NCBI GenBank assembly: GCA_023253795.1
Contig: JALRFG010000061.1
Coordinates: 1 to 9,891, forward strand
Direction: 5' to 3'
DNA length: 9,891 nucleotides
Origin: Methylocystis sp.
Lineage (GTDB): Bacteria; Pseudomonadota; Alphaproteobacteria; Rhizobiales; Beijerinckiaceae
Part shown: in pieces, positions 1 to 8,678 of the stretch
How positions within the stretch are numbered: the stretch's first letter is position 1
Layout: each line of letters opens with the position of its first letter
Notes under the pieces: model-generated
What the model was told of the DNA's origin: nothing
The model's database searches: none
What the model saw: the letters and a program-made list of their open reading frames with translations, nothing else
Position numbers and translations under genes: made by a program

Positions 1-2
1 CA

Positions 3-404
3 TCGCTGCTTCTGCATCCACGGTTATTTTTCAGGCAAGCGACGGATGTCCCAAATAACGTCCACAACGCCAGAGATGCGCTGGATCGTGTTTGCGACGC
101 AATGAAAGATATGACGCGCAAGCCCTTCACAATGACCGAGCTTGAAACGCTGAGCGGCATGTCGGCGAGAAATCTTCAGTATCAGTTCAAATCGAGATTT
201 GCCTGTTCACCGATGGCGTGGCAACAACGGGAACGTCTGATGACCGCGCGCGACTGTCTGATGGCGGATACAGCGCCGATCACCATCATCGAACTGTCAC
301 GCCGGCTTGGATTTTCGTCGCCCTCGAATTTTATCGCCTATTACGCTCGCCAATTTGGTGAGACGCCAGCCCAAACACGCGGAAAACATTATCGGAGTCG
401 ATAG
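3..404 (+). CDS. AraC-family transcriptional regulator, C-terminal part (5' end outside window)
   Basis: The reading frame is open from the left edge of the window to a TAG stop, so the gene begins upstream and only about 133 C-terminal residues are visible. The first in-window ATG (position 102) is not the true start. The visible part holds the paired helix-turn-helix DNA-binding domain of AraC/XylS regulators. The first HTH lies around TELETLSGMSARNLQYQF, followed by the linker helix with SPMAWQQRERL. The second HTH lies around IIELSRRLGFSSPSNFIAYY, ending in the family-typical R-x-FGETPAQTR. The N-terminal sensing domain is missing, so neither inducer nor targets can be read. The gene converges on the minus-strand genes and is probably unrelated to formate metabolism. 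One sampled line (121-180) is 32/60 G+C, lower than the fds genes. Confidence 0.88.
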   Translation, partial: SLLLHPRLFFRQATDVPNNVHNARDALDRVCDAMKDMTRKPFTMTELETLSGMSARNLQYQFKSRFACSPMAWQQRERLMTARDCLMADTAPITIIELSRRLGFSSPSNFIAYYARQFGETPAQTRGKHYRSR

Positions 405-475
405 GCTCTAGCTCTGCCGCCCCAGACAGGATGACCACAAGATATCCTTGGCCGGGGGACCCGCCTACCGCGGGA

Positions 476-937
476 TTATTTACCTGTCTTGAGGAAATCC
501 ACTTCTGTTTCTTCACTGTTTTGATGAATGAGATGCGCCGCAGAATAGAGGAAGGCTGTCGTCAGGCCAAAAGCGACAATGCCGTTCATTGCTTCTATCT
601 GTGACAGCAGCCGCCATTTCGTGTTCAAATCATAACCGGAATTTCCATAGGTCGAAAAAGCGCCCAATGAGTGAAGATAGGCCTGCGAAAAGTCGGTTAA
701 AACATTCAGCCGGACATACATCACCGCCCATATCGCGGCTTCGATCGCATGGAAAAGAACGGCGGATATGGCCAAAAACGAAAAAATTGAAATTGAGAAG
801 ATTGCGGATTTAGCCCGGAGACTGGAAACAAGCGGGAAAATAACAAGCCGCCGCAGCGCCACCAGACCGGTTACATGGAAAACAATGCACAGGGCTAATG
901 TTAGGATGCCCCATGTCCAGTCCGTTTCCCACAGCAT
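476..937 (-). CDS. Small multi-pass membrane protein with K+-channel-like pore loop
   Basis: This 153-residue protein has an ATG start preceded by GGAG seven bases upstream. Hydrophobic segments lie at about residues 10-28, 47-70 and 113-135. Between the last two is an amphipathic stretch, QAYLHSLGAFSTYGNSG (85-101). It looks like a pore helix followed by a selectivity-filter-like turn, in the manner of the two-TM ion channel superfamily, although the canonical TxGYG is not present (STYGNSG instead). The C-terminal tail is short, acidic and polar, with no obvious ligand domain. Small proteins of this type are often annotated as ion channel or hypothetical in alphaproteobacteria; conduction is unproven. 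The gene starts 27 bp after the ychJ-type gene on the same strand and converges with the araC gene across a 71-bp gap. That gap holds only a weak 5-bp GC hairpin (460-474) without a T-run. Base composition is clearly lower in GC than the fds operon. Confidence 0.72.
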   Translation of the reverse strand: MLWETDWTWGILTLALCIVFHVTGLVALRRLVIFPLVSSLRAKSAIFSISIFSFLAISAVLFHAIEAAIWAVMYVRLNVLTDFSQAYLHSLGAFSTYGNSGYDLNTKWRLLSQIEAMNGIVAFGLTTAFLYSAAHLIHQNSEETEVDFLKTGK

Positions 938-964
938 GCGTCAACTCCGGGCGAGCGTTTACGG

Positions 965-1480
965 CTAAGCCGCCGCGCCACAGCACTTCTTGTATTTCTT
1001 GCCGGAGCCGCAGGGACAGGGATCGTTGCGGCCGGGTTGCTGGCCCTTGACGATGGGGGCGTTTTTGCGATTGGCCTCCTCGACGAAATACCAGCGGCCG
1101 TCCGCATCATCGAACCGAAACAGCGACCGTTCGCGATGCGCCATGCGCTCGCCTTCGCTGACAAAATGCGCGATGAACTCGACATAGCCGCTTTTATCGC
1201 CGGCCTTGCCGTCTTCGGTCGAGAGAATATCAAGCCCGACCCATTGCGACTGTCGCGCCCAATGAGCAATCGCCTTGCGGTCGAAATCATGACGCGCTTC
1301 GGGCGCCAGCGTGCGTTCGAGATAATCGATATTCTCAACCGCAAAGGCGCTGTAGCGCGAACGCATCAGCGCTTCCGCCGTCGGCGCCGGCTGATCCTGC
1401 TCGATATAGGGAGCGCAACAGTCCTTATAGGCGCGCTTGTCGTCAGAGGTCTGGCGGCAGGGGCAAATCTGATCGGTCAT
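965..1480 (-). CDS. YchJ-family protein with N- and C-terminal SEC-C zinc motifs
   Basis: The protein has 171 residues. Its N-terminal cysteine motif is CPC at 6-8 with CC at 21-22. The middle region (about 40-135) contains the YchJ hallmark RSRYSAF and the pattern VEFIAHF, consistent with the NTF2-like fold of this family. The C-terminal SEC-C motif is GRNDPCPCGSGKKYKKCCG (Cys155, 157, 166, 167), the same zinc-binding signature found at the SecA C-terminus. The length fits the UPF0225/YchJ family, whose biochemical role is not established. The ATG lies 12 bp after the fdsD stop with only a weak purine-rich ribosome site (GAGCGAG), which suggests translational coupling to the fds operon. Co-transcription is an inference from spacing. 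A role in metal or protein quality control for the dehydrogenase is conceivable but nothing in the sequence shows it. Confidence 0.9.
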   Translation of the reverse strand: MTDQICPCRQTSDDKRAYKDCCAPYIEQDQPAPTAEALMRSRYSAFAVENIDYLERTLAPEARHDFDRKAIAHWARQSQWVGLDILSTEDGKAGDKSGYVEFIAHFVSEGERMAHRERSLFRFDDADGRWYFVEEANRKNAPIVKGQQPGRNDPCPCGSGKKYKKCCGAAA

Positions 1481-1492
1481 GCCGGCGCTCGC

Positions 1493-1723
1493 TCAGCCGA
1501 CCGAGACGGGCGGCAAACGCTTGACCGCCTCAAGCGCGAAAGGATCAAGCCCGGCGCCGCCATGCGCGGCATGCTCGATGATCGCGGCGCGCATCCGCGG
1601 CTCCCAGAATTTCGCCAGATGTTCGGCCATGCCGGCGACGGGATCGCCGCTTTTCTGGGCCGTAAAGAAGGTAGCGATCTGATTGGCCATTTTGACAAGC
1701 TTGTCGACGGAATTATGCGACAT
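1493..1723 (-). CDS. fdsD: NAD-dependent formate dehydrogenase delta subunit
   Basis: This is a 76-residue protein of the FdsD family. It is recognised by KLVKMANQIATFF near the N-terminus, KFWEPRMRAAI in the middle, and the Ala-rich C-terminal half ending in AVKRLPP. FdsD is the small accessory subunit encoded at the end of fdsGBACD operons; in studied systems it is needed for an active complex rather than for redox chemistry, and no cofactor-binding cysteines are present here. A longer in-frame start exists 60 bases upstream, but it would lie deep inside fdhD and its extra 20 residues do not resemble the family. The ATG at 1723 is therefore preferred. It overlaps the fdhD 3' end by 11 bp, with a weak AGG a few bases upstream, consistent with coupled translation. 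Confidence 0.9.
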   Translation of the reverse strand: MSHNSVDKLVKMANQIATFFTAQKSGDPVAGMAEHLAKFWEPRMRAAIIEHAAHGGAGLDPFALEAVKRLPPVSVG

Positions 1724-2540
1724 GAGCGGCAACCTGTTCGAGAATGCGTTCGGGATGGGTGAAAACTTCAAAGTCGCGGCCACGCATCACGGCGATGAGC
1801 GTCATACCGCATGTTTTGGCGTTACGCACCGCCAGCGCCGTCGGCGCGGAAACGGCGGCGATGACCGGCGCGCCGATCCGTGCTGCTTTTTGCACAAGCT
1901 CGACAGAAACGCGACTGGTCATCAGCACGACGCCCTGCGACGCGGTGACGCCCTGCCGTAACAGCGCGCCGGCGAGCTTGTCGAGCGCATTATGGCGGCC
2001 AACGTCCTCACGCACGATCAGCGCGCCAGTGTCCGGGCGCCAGAAACCGGCAGCGTGGACGGCGCGGGTTTCCTGATTGAATTTCTGCCCCGCAGGCAGA
2101 CGCTCCATCGCCTCGATCAGCGCGTCGGCGTGGATCGTGAGACGATTGTCGATCGTCGGCAGGTCGCGCGTGGCGGCCTCCAGGCTTTCAATGCCGCAAA
2201 GTCCGCAGCCAGTCGGGCCGGCCATCGAACGGCGACGCGAGACATAGGCGTCCTGACGTCCGCCAGCCAGCCAGGCGCGCAGCTCGATCCCGGCGTCGGA
2301 GACAACCGTCTCGATCTCGCCGGCGTCCTCCAGACGGTCGATCAGGCCTTCGGTCAGCGCAAAGCCGACGGCGAAATCATCGAGATCGGCGGGGGTGGCC
2401 ATCATCACGGCATGGGTCGAGCCGCCATAGGTGAAGGCGACTGGCGTCTCTTCGGGGATGACGCGCGAAGAGCGCGCCGTCACATCGTGACGGCGCGCCA
2501 AACATTCGACCCTTACAGTTGGCGATGGCGTTCCGGTCAT
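1713..2540 (-). CDS. fdhD: Formate dehydrogenase accessory protein, sulfurtransferase FdhD/FdsC
   Basis: The protein has 275 residues. It is the FdhD-family chaperone (called FdsC in fds operons) that binds bis-MGD and promotes sulfuration of the metal centre before insertion into the catalytic subunit. The family motif GPTGCGLCG carries the CxxC pair Cys112/Cys115, equivalent to the functional cysteine pair of E. coli FdhD. Other conserved blocks are DDFAVGFALTEG (about 54-65), REDVGRHNALDKL (177-189) and SRVSVELVQKAARIGAPV (209-226). The ATG overlaps the fdsA stop in an ATGA arrangement, so expression is coupled to the enzyme it matures. The acidic and polar first 25 residues are a variable N-terminus typical of the family. 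The identification is firm; the symbol fdsC would be equally valid. Confidence 0.95.
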   Translation of the reverse strand: MTGTPSPTVRVECLARRHDVTARSSRVIPEETPVAFTYGGSTHAVMMATPADLDDFAVGFALTEGLIDRLEDAGEIETVVSDAGIELRAWLAGGRQDAYVSRRRSMAGPTGCGLCGIESLEAATRDLPTIDNRLTIHADALIEAMERLPAGQKFNQETRAVHAAGFWRPDTGALIVREDVGRHNALDKLAGALLRQGVTASQGVVLMTSRVSVELVQKAARIGAPVIAAVSAPTALAVRNAKTCGMTLIAVMRGRDFEVFTHPERILEQVAAHVA

Positions 2541-5416
2541 TCCGCCGCGTCAATCGCGGTGGCGATGCGACGCGCCGACACCGACAGTTCGCGATACTTC
2601 TCCTGCCACTCGGTCGGACCGTTGCTGACCGAAATCTGCACGGCGGTGACCTTGTATTCAGGGCAGTTGGTCGCCCAATCCGAATTATCGGTGGTGACGA
2701 CGTTCGCCTGTGTCGAGGGATGATGGAAGGTCGTGTAGACGACGCCCGGCGCGACACGCTCAGTGACGAGCGCCCGCAACGTGGTTTCGCCGGCGCGGCT
2801 TTGCACCTTGACCCAATCGCCATCGCGCACGCCACGCTCCTCCGCATCATGCGGATGGATCTCCAGCACGTCTTCCTCGTGCCAGCGGCTGTTGTCCGTG
2901 CGGCGCGTCTGCGCGCCGACGTTATACTGCGACAGAATGCGGCCGGTGGTGAGCAGCAGCGGGAAGCGCGGCCCAACCTTCTCATCCGTGGCGACATATT
3001 CGGTGATGACGAATTTGCCCTTGCCGCGCGCAAAGCCGTTGATGTGCATGATCGGCATGCCATCGGGCGAAGCGTCGTTGCACGGCCACTGAACGGAACC
3101 ATCCTGATCCAGCTTCTCATAAGAGACGCCGGCGAAGGACGGGGTCAGACGCGCAATCTCATCCATGATCTCGGAAGGATTGCTGTAGGACCAGTTCATG
3201 CCGAGGCGGTTGGCGAGCATCTGGGTGATTTCCCAGTCGCCATAGCCGTTCTTCGGGCTCATCACCTTGCGAATGCGCTGGATGCGGCGTTCGGCGTTGG
3301 TGAAGGTGCCGTCCTTCTCAAGGAAGGAGCAACCCGGCAGGAAGACATGCGCATAATGCGCCGTCTCGACCAGGAAGAGATCCTGAACGATCACCAGCTC
3401 CATATTGGCGAGCGCCGCCGACACATGACGCGTATCGGGATCGGACTGCAGAATGTCCTCGCCCTGCACGTAAAGACCCTTGAACTGGCCTTCCAGCGCC
3501 GTGTCGAACATGTTCGGAATGCGCAGACCCGGCTCGCTGTCGAGCTTGACGCCCCAGTCTTTCTCGAAGACCTCGCGCGCCTTGGCGCCGGAGATGTGCT
3601 GGTAGCCCGGCAGTTCGTGCGGGAACGAGCCCATATCGCAGGAGCCCTGCACATTGTTCTGGCCACGCAGCGGATTCACGCCGACGCCGCGACGGCCGAG
3701 ATTGCCGGTCGCCATGGCGAGGTTGGCGATGCCCATAACGGCCGTCGAACCCTGCGCATGCTCGGTGACGCCGAGACCATAATAGATCGCAGCATTGCCG
3801 CCGGTCGCGTAGAGACGCGCCGCTGCGCGAATATCGGCGGCCGGGACGCCCAGCACCGACTCGAGCGCCTCGGGGCTGTTGCGGTCCTGCGACACGAACT
3901 CCGCCCAATCACGGAACTCGTCCTGATCGCAGCGCTCACGAACAAAGGCTTCGTTGACGAGACCTTCCTTGACGATGACATGCGCCAGCGCCGTCACCAT
4001 CGCGACATTGGTGCCGGGCTTCAGCGGCAAATGATAATCCGCCTCGATGTGAGGCGAACGCACGAGATCGATGCGGCGCGGATCGACCACGATCAGCTTC
4101 GCGCCCTCGCGCAGACGCTTCTTCATGCGCGAACCAAACACCGGATGCGCGTCCGTCGGATTGGCGCCAATCACGAGAATGACGTCAGCGTCATCGACCG
4201 AGTCGAAATCCTGCGTGCCGGCGGAGGTGCCGAACGCCTGATTCAGGCCATAGCCGGTCGGCGAATGACAAACGCGGGCGCAGGTGTCGACGTTATTATT
4301 GCCGAAGCCGGCGCGCACCAGTTTCTGAACGAGATAGGTTTCTTCGTTCGAGCAGCGCGACGAGGTGATCGCGCCGACAGAGTTCTTGCCGTATTTGGTC
4401 TGGATCGCCTTCATCCGATCGGCGGCGAAGGTGAGCGCCTCGTCCCACGACACTTCGCGCCAGGGCTGGTCGATCGTCTCACGCACCATCGGCTTGAGGA
4501 TACGGTCGCCGTGATGGGCGTAGCCATAGGCGAAACGACCCTTGATGCAGCTATGGCCGTGATTGGCCTTGCCATCCTTCCACGGCACCATGCGCACGAC
4601 TTCTTCGCCGCGCATTTCAGCCTTGAAGGTGCAGCCGACGCCGCAATAGGCGCAGGTCGTGACTTCCGAATGCTCTGGCTGACCGATCTCGATCACCGAC
4701 TTCTCGGTGAGCGTCGCTGTCGGGCAGGCCTGCACGCAGGCGCCGCAGGAGACGCACTCGGATTCAAAGAAAGCTTCATCCATGCCCGGCGACACGCGGC
4801 TGTCGAAGCCGCGGCCGGAGATCGTCAGCGCGAAGGTGCCCTGCACTTCTTCGCAGGCGCGCACGCAACGATTACAGACGATGCATTTGGCCGGATCATA
4901 GGTGAAATAGGGATTCGACTCGTCTTTCGGCTTCCAGTCGAAATTCGCTTCGCCGTTGTTGCGGGCGAAAACGTGATTGGCGCCGTCATAGCCATAGCGC
5001 ACGTCGCGCAGGCCAACTGCGCCCGCCATGTCCTGCAATTCGCAATCGCCATTGGCGGCGCAGGTCAGACAGTCGAGCGGATGGTCGGAGATATAAAGCT
5101 CCATGACGCCGCGACGGATGGCGGCGAGACGCGGAGTCTGGGTCTTCACCGCAATGCCGGGCGCAACCGGCGTGGTGCAGGACGCCGGCGTGCCGTAACG
5201 ACCCTCGACCTCGATCACGCAGAGACGGCAGGAGCCGAAAGCCTTGATGCTGTCGGTCGCGCAGAGTTTCGGAATTTCGGTTCCGGCCTCCATCGCGGCG
5301 CGCATGATCGACGTCCCTTCCGGAACCGTTACGCTTTTGCCGTCGATGGTCAGCGTGACCATCTTTTCGGATTTGGATTCGGGCGTTCCGAAGTCTGTTT
5401 CTTTAATCAGCGTCAT
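2537..5416 (-). CDS. fdsA: NAD-dependent formate dehydrogenase, catalytic alpha subunit (bis-MGD, Fe-S)
   Basis: This 959-residue cytoplasmic subunit oxidises formate to CO2. Domains in order: (1) a plant-ferredoxin-like [2Fe-2S] domain with Cys52, 63, 66 and 80. (2) A NuoG-type His/Cys cluster site, His112-Cys116-Cys119-Cys125. (3) Two [4Fe-4S] sites, Cys178/181/184/188 and Cys221/224/227/231. (4) The molybdopterin oxidoreductase [4Fe-4S] site, Cys255/258/262/290. (5) The bis-MGD domains. The metal-ligand cysteine is most likely Cys383, followed by the catalytic His384, in the conserved RVCHSPT. A C-terminal dinucleotide-binding domain begins near FPLLLTTGRI. All expected ligands are present and the length matches known FdsA proteins. 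The frame extends 40 residues further upstream into fdsB, but the ATG at 5416 has a good GAGTGAGGT ribosome site and lies 10 bp after the fdsB stop. NuoG is excluded by the full formate dehydrogenase domain and the context. Whether Mo or W is used cannot be read. Confidence 0.97.
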   Translation of the reverse strand: MTLIKETDFGTPESKSEKMVTLTIDGKSVTVPEGTSIMRAAMEAGTEIPKLCATDSIKAFGSCRLCVIEVEGRYGTPASCTTPVAPGIAVKTQTPRLAAIRRGVMELYISDHPLDCLTCAANGDCELQDMAGAVGLRDVRYGYDGANHVFARNNGEANFDWKPKDESNPYFTYDPAKCIVCNRCVRACEEVQGTFALTISGRGFDSRVSPGMDEAFFESECVSCGACVQACPTATLTEKSVIEIGQPEHSEVTTCAYCGVGCTFKAEMRGEEVVRMVPWKDGKANHGHSCIKGRFAYGYAHHGDRILKPMVRETIDQPWREVSWDEALTFAADRMKAIQTKYGKNSVGAITSSRCSNEETYLVQKLVRAGFGNNNVDTCARVCHSPTGYGLNQAFGTSAGTQDFDSVDDADVILVIGANPTDAHPVFGSRMKKRLREGAKLIVVDPRRIDLVRSPHIEADYHLPLKPGTNVAMVTALAHVIVKEGLVNEAFVRERCDQDEFRDWAEFVSQDRNSPEALESVLGVPAADIRAAARLYATGGNAAIYYGLGVTEHAQGSTAVMGIANLAMATGNLGRRGVGVNPLRGQNNVQGSCDMGSFPHELPGYQHISGAKAREVFEKDWGVKLDSEPGLRIPNMFDTALEGQFKGLYVQGEDILQSDPDTRHVSAALANMELVIVQDLFLVETAHYAHVFLPGCSFLEKDGTFTNAERRIQRIRKVMSPKNGYGDWEITQMLANRLGMNWSYSNPSEIMDEIARLTPSFAGVSYEKLDQDGSVQWPCNDASPDGMPIMHINGFARGKGKFVITEYVATDEKVGPRFPLLLTTGRILSQYNVGAQTRRTDNSRWHEEDVLEIHPHDAEERGVRDGDWVKVQSRAGETTLRALVTERVAPGVVYTTFHHPSTQANVVTTDNSDWATNCPEYKVTAVQISVSNGPTEWQEKYRELSVSARRIATAIDAAE

Positions 5417-5426
5417 GGCGGATACC

Positions 5427-6979
<1,553 letters not shown>

Positions 6980-6980
<1 letters not shown>

Positions 6981-7453
6981 CAGCGTCTGGCCTCCGCGAC
7001 GATCTCGTCGAGCGTCTCCATATCGACGCAGCCCACCGGCTCGCCGTCGATCAGCGCAGAAGGACTGTGCGCGCACAGGCCAAGGCAATAAACCGGCTCA
7101 ACGGTCAAGGCGCCATCCGGCGTCGTCTCGCCCCAGCTCAGCTTAAGTTTTGCAAGGAATTCATTCGCCTGCTTTTCAGCGCCCATCGACTGGCAGGACT
7201 CGGCGCGGCAAATTTTCAGCGTATGGCGACCATGCGGTTCACGATGGAAATCATGGTAGAAGCTCACAACGCCATGCATCTCGGCGCGGCTGATGTTCAA
7301 CGCTTCAGCCATGTCTTTGACCGCCGATTCCGGCACATGGCCGAACTCTTCCATCAATGCATGTAAAATGGGCAAAGCAGGACCCTCAAGGCTCATATGG
7401 GCCTTGATAATCTCCCGCGCCCGCTCGTCGTTGTACGGAGCAGCGCCAGCCAT
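6980..7453 (-). CDS. fdsG: NAD-dependent formate dehydrogenase gamma subunit ([2Fe-2S])
   Basis: This 157-residue NuoE-like subunit carries one [2Fe-2S] cluster in the electron chain next to FdsB. The cluster ligands are Cys82 and Cys87 (CRAESC) and Cys123 and Cys127 (CLGLC). They are preceded by the helical NuoE signature ALPILHALMEEFGHVP and by SRAEMHGVVSFYHDF. It is the first gene of the fds operon. Two ATGs are possible. The one at 7453 is directly preceded by a long purine tract (GGGAAGGGAAGAA) and gives the usual family N-terminus. The one at 7492 would add 13 residues behind a poorer AAGGCG site. I chose 7453. The stop codon overlaps the fdsB ATG by one base. Confidence 0.95.
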
Positions 7454-7466
7454 TTCTTCCCTTCCC
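7454..7466 (-). promoter_or_regulatory. Strong ribosome binding site deciding the fdsG start
   Basis: On the minus strand a 13-base all-purine tract, GGGAAGGGAAGAA, abuts the ATG at 7453. The GGGAAGGG part is a close Shine-Dalgarno match at a suitable distance. It favours this ATG over the one 39 bases further upstream. Confidence 0.6.
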
Positions 7467-7503
7467 GGGCGTTCAGCCTCCGGCCCGCCCATTTCGCCTT
7501 TTT

Positions 7504-7531
7504 GTAGTAATTCTTATCAGAGTGCCGGAAA
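7504..7531 (-). promoter_or_regulatory. Candidate fds operon promoter (weak match)
   Basis: On the minus strand, TTTCCG (7531-7526) is followed after 16 bases by TACTAC (7509-7504). An alternative -10 is GATAAG (7518-7513), which lacks a good -35 partner. Neither is a strong sigma-70 promoter, which fits an activator-dependent promoter downstream of a LysR-type operator. The exact start site cannot be read from sequence. Confidence 0.2.
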
Positions 7532-7544
7532 TCGCGGCCGCGAT
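7531..7544. repeat. Perfect 14-bp palindrome in the fds control region
   Basis: ATCGCGGCCGCGAT is identical to its reverse complement and lies between the LysR-type operator and the candidate core promoter. It has the ATC...GAT ends seen in some regulator sites, but it could equally be a chance GC-rich palindrome. There is no T-run after it on either strand, so it is not an intrinsic terminator. Confidence 0.4.
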
Positions 7545-7546
7545 CA

Positions 7547-7582
7547 ATAGTCCGCTTCCGTTGAGCGATAGGGGTTGACTAT
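7547..7582 (-). promoter_or_regulatory. LysR-type operator: T-N11-A site plus phased half-site
   Basis: ATAG-N7-CTAT at 7568-7582 is a perfect interrupted palindrome satisfying the LysR-family T-N11-A rule (the recognition site). On the minus strand a second CTAT follows exactly 21 bases, two helical turns, closer to fdsG (7550-7547). In the 15-bp frame 7561-7547 it forms a half-conserved site (ACGG-N7-CTAT), as expected for a lower-affinity activation site. The outer base of the recognition site coincides with the last base of the lysR stop codon. The fdsG start is 94-129 bp downstream. The motif is seen directly; binding by the adjacent LysR protein is inferred. Confidence 0.6.
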
Positions 7583-8481
7583 TAATCCGCGAAGGCCCCT
7601 CCCTCCGCGAGCGCCTTGGCCTCGGCCACCAGCGCCGCGACCGAGGGCATCACCGGCTCGCGCTGCGGCCAGACCAGGCCGATTTCGTAAACGGCGTCCG
7701 GCCCGACGATCGGAATGGATCGCAACGGCGGCTGAACGCCCAGAGTTTTCGCAAGTTTTTCAGGCATGACCGTCGCCAGCCGCCCCGATTTCACATGGTC
7801 GAAGAGCAGAATGGCTGAGTTCGTCTCCAGAATCGGCGCCGGCTCCGCGCCGGCGTTACGGATCAATTGCTCGATGATCCGGCGATTCTGCATATCCGGG
7901 GTGAGCAGGCAGAGATCGATCTTGCCAATATCCGCCCACGTCACCTGATCGCGATTGCCAAGCGGCTGATCGGCGCAGGTGAGAAGGCGATAGTGCTCAG
8001 CGAACAGGAACATTGTCCTAACGCGTCCCAATGGCTCATTGTTCAGATAGGTGATGCCCGCATCGACCTCAAGATTTTCGAGCATCGTCTGCACCTCCGT
8101 CGAAGAGGCGGACAGCACAGTGAAGCCGACATTGGGATGTTTGAGGCGGTAGGGCTCGATCAGCCGGGTGACGATCCCGAGCGCCGTCGGAATCACGGCG
8201 ATCCGAAGCTTTCCGGACAGGCCTTCCTTCAGCGACCGCACTTCCTGACGCATGGCGCGGGTGTCGCCAACAATGCGCTTGGCCCACTCCAGCACCCGTT
8301 CGCCTTCCGGGGTCAGCCCATGAAAGCGCGAGGAGCGATTAACAAGCAGCACGCCCAGAGTGTCTTCGAGCTGCTTGATGCCCGCCGACAGGGTCGGCTG
8401 GGTGACGCCGCACAGCTCCGCGGCCCGCGAAAAACTCTTCTCGCTGGCGACGGTGATCAGAAATTCCAGCTTATCAATCAC
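7582..8481 (-). CDS. LysR-family transcriptional regulator, probable activator of the fds operon
   Basis: The protein has 299 residues, the normal LysR length. The N-terminal winged HTH covers about residues 1-60, with SFSRAAELCGVTQPTLSAGIKQLED and the wing RFHGLTPEG. The linker helix runs to about 88, and the periplasmic-binding-protein-like effector domain starts at KLRIAVIPTALG and runs to the C-terminus. The start is GTG, with a GGGAAG ribosome site seven to eight bases upstream; no better in-frame ATG precedes the HTH. LysR genes beside fdsGBACD are known formate-linked regulators (FdsR), so control of fds, perhaps with formate or a related metabolite as effector, is likely but inferred. 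Here the gene points the same way as fdsG, 128 bp upstream of it, with no visible terminator between. Read-through from lysR into fds is therefore possible. It is divergent from the carboxypeptidase gene. Confidence 0.92.
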   Translation of the reverse strand: MIDKLEFLITVASEKSFSRAAELCGVTQPTLSAGIKQLEDTLGVLLVNRSSRFHGLTPEGERVLEWAKRIVGDTRAMRQEVRSLKEGLSGKLRIAVIPTALGIVTRLIEPYRLKHPNVGFTVLSASSTEVQTMLENLEVDAGITYLNNEPLGRVRTMFLFAEHYRLLTCADQPLGNRDQVTWADIGKIDLCLLTPDMQNRRIIEQLIRNAGAEPAPILETNSAILLFDHVKSGRLATVMPEKLAKTLGVQPPLRSIPIVGPDAVYEIGLVWPQREPVMPSVAALVAEAKALAEGGAFAD

Positions 8482-8521
8482 GAAAGAGCTTCCCTCTCCG
8501 GGGGTCCGGGGCGACGCAACT

Positions 8522-8551
8522 ATTTGAAACGCCCCAACATGCTTTGGTTAA
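8522..8551 (-). promoter_or_regulatory. Candidate promoter of the lysR gene
   Basis: On the minus strand TTAACC (8551-8546) and TCAAAT (8527-8522) are separated by 18 bases, each matching the sigma-70 consensus at four of six positions, about 40 bases before the GTG. A short CCAA-N6-TTGG inverted repeat sits in the spacer (8534-8547). This is the only AT-rich stretch in the divergent intergenic region. The support is weak. Confidence 0.25.
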
Positions 8552-8678
8552 TCCTAGCACATCCGCCAGCGGCGCGCCCGAGATTTTCACATCGCTTTCC
8601 AGACCAGGCGCATTTCAAGCGGCGCGGCGCCGGCGGAAGACGCGTCGACGACCTACTGCGGCCACATTTCCGCGCAAC

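Noticed and set aside
460..474. CCCGC-N5-GCGGG hairpin between the convergent genes as a terminator
   Set aside because: The stem is only five base pairs and is not followed by a T-run on either strand, so it is too weak to call.
2537..5416. Possibility that this is NuoG of complex I
   Set aside because: The RVCHSPT catalytic segment, the complete molybdopterin oxidoreductase domain and the fdsG/fdsB/fdhD/fdsD neighbours identify formate dehydrogenase.
8534..8547. CCAA-N6-TTGG inverted repeat upstream of lysR as an autoregulatory operator
   Set aside because: The arms are only 4 bp and it does not resemble the ATAG-N7-CTAT site at the fds junction.
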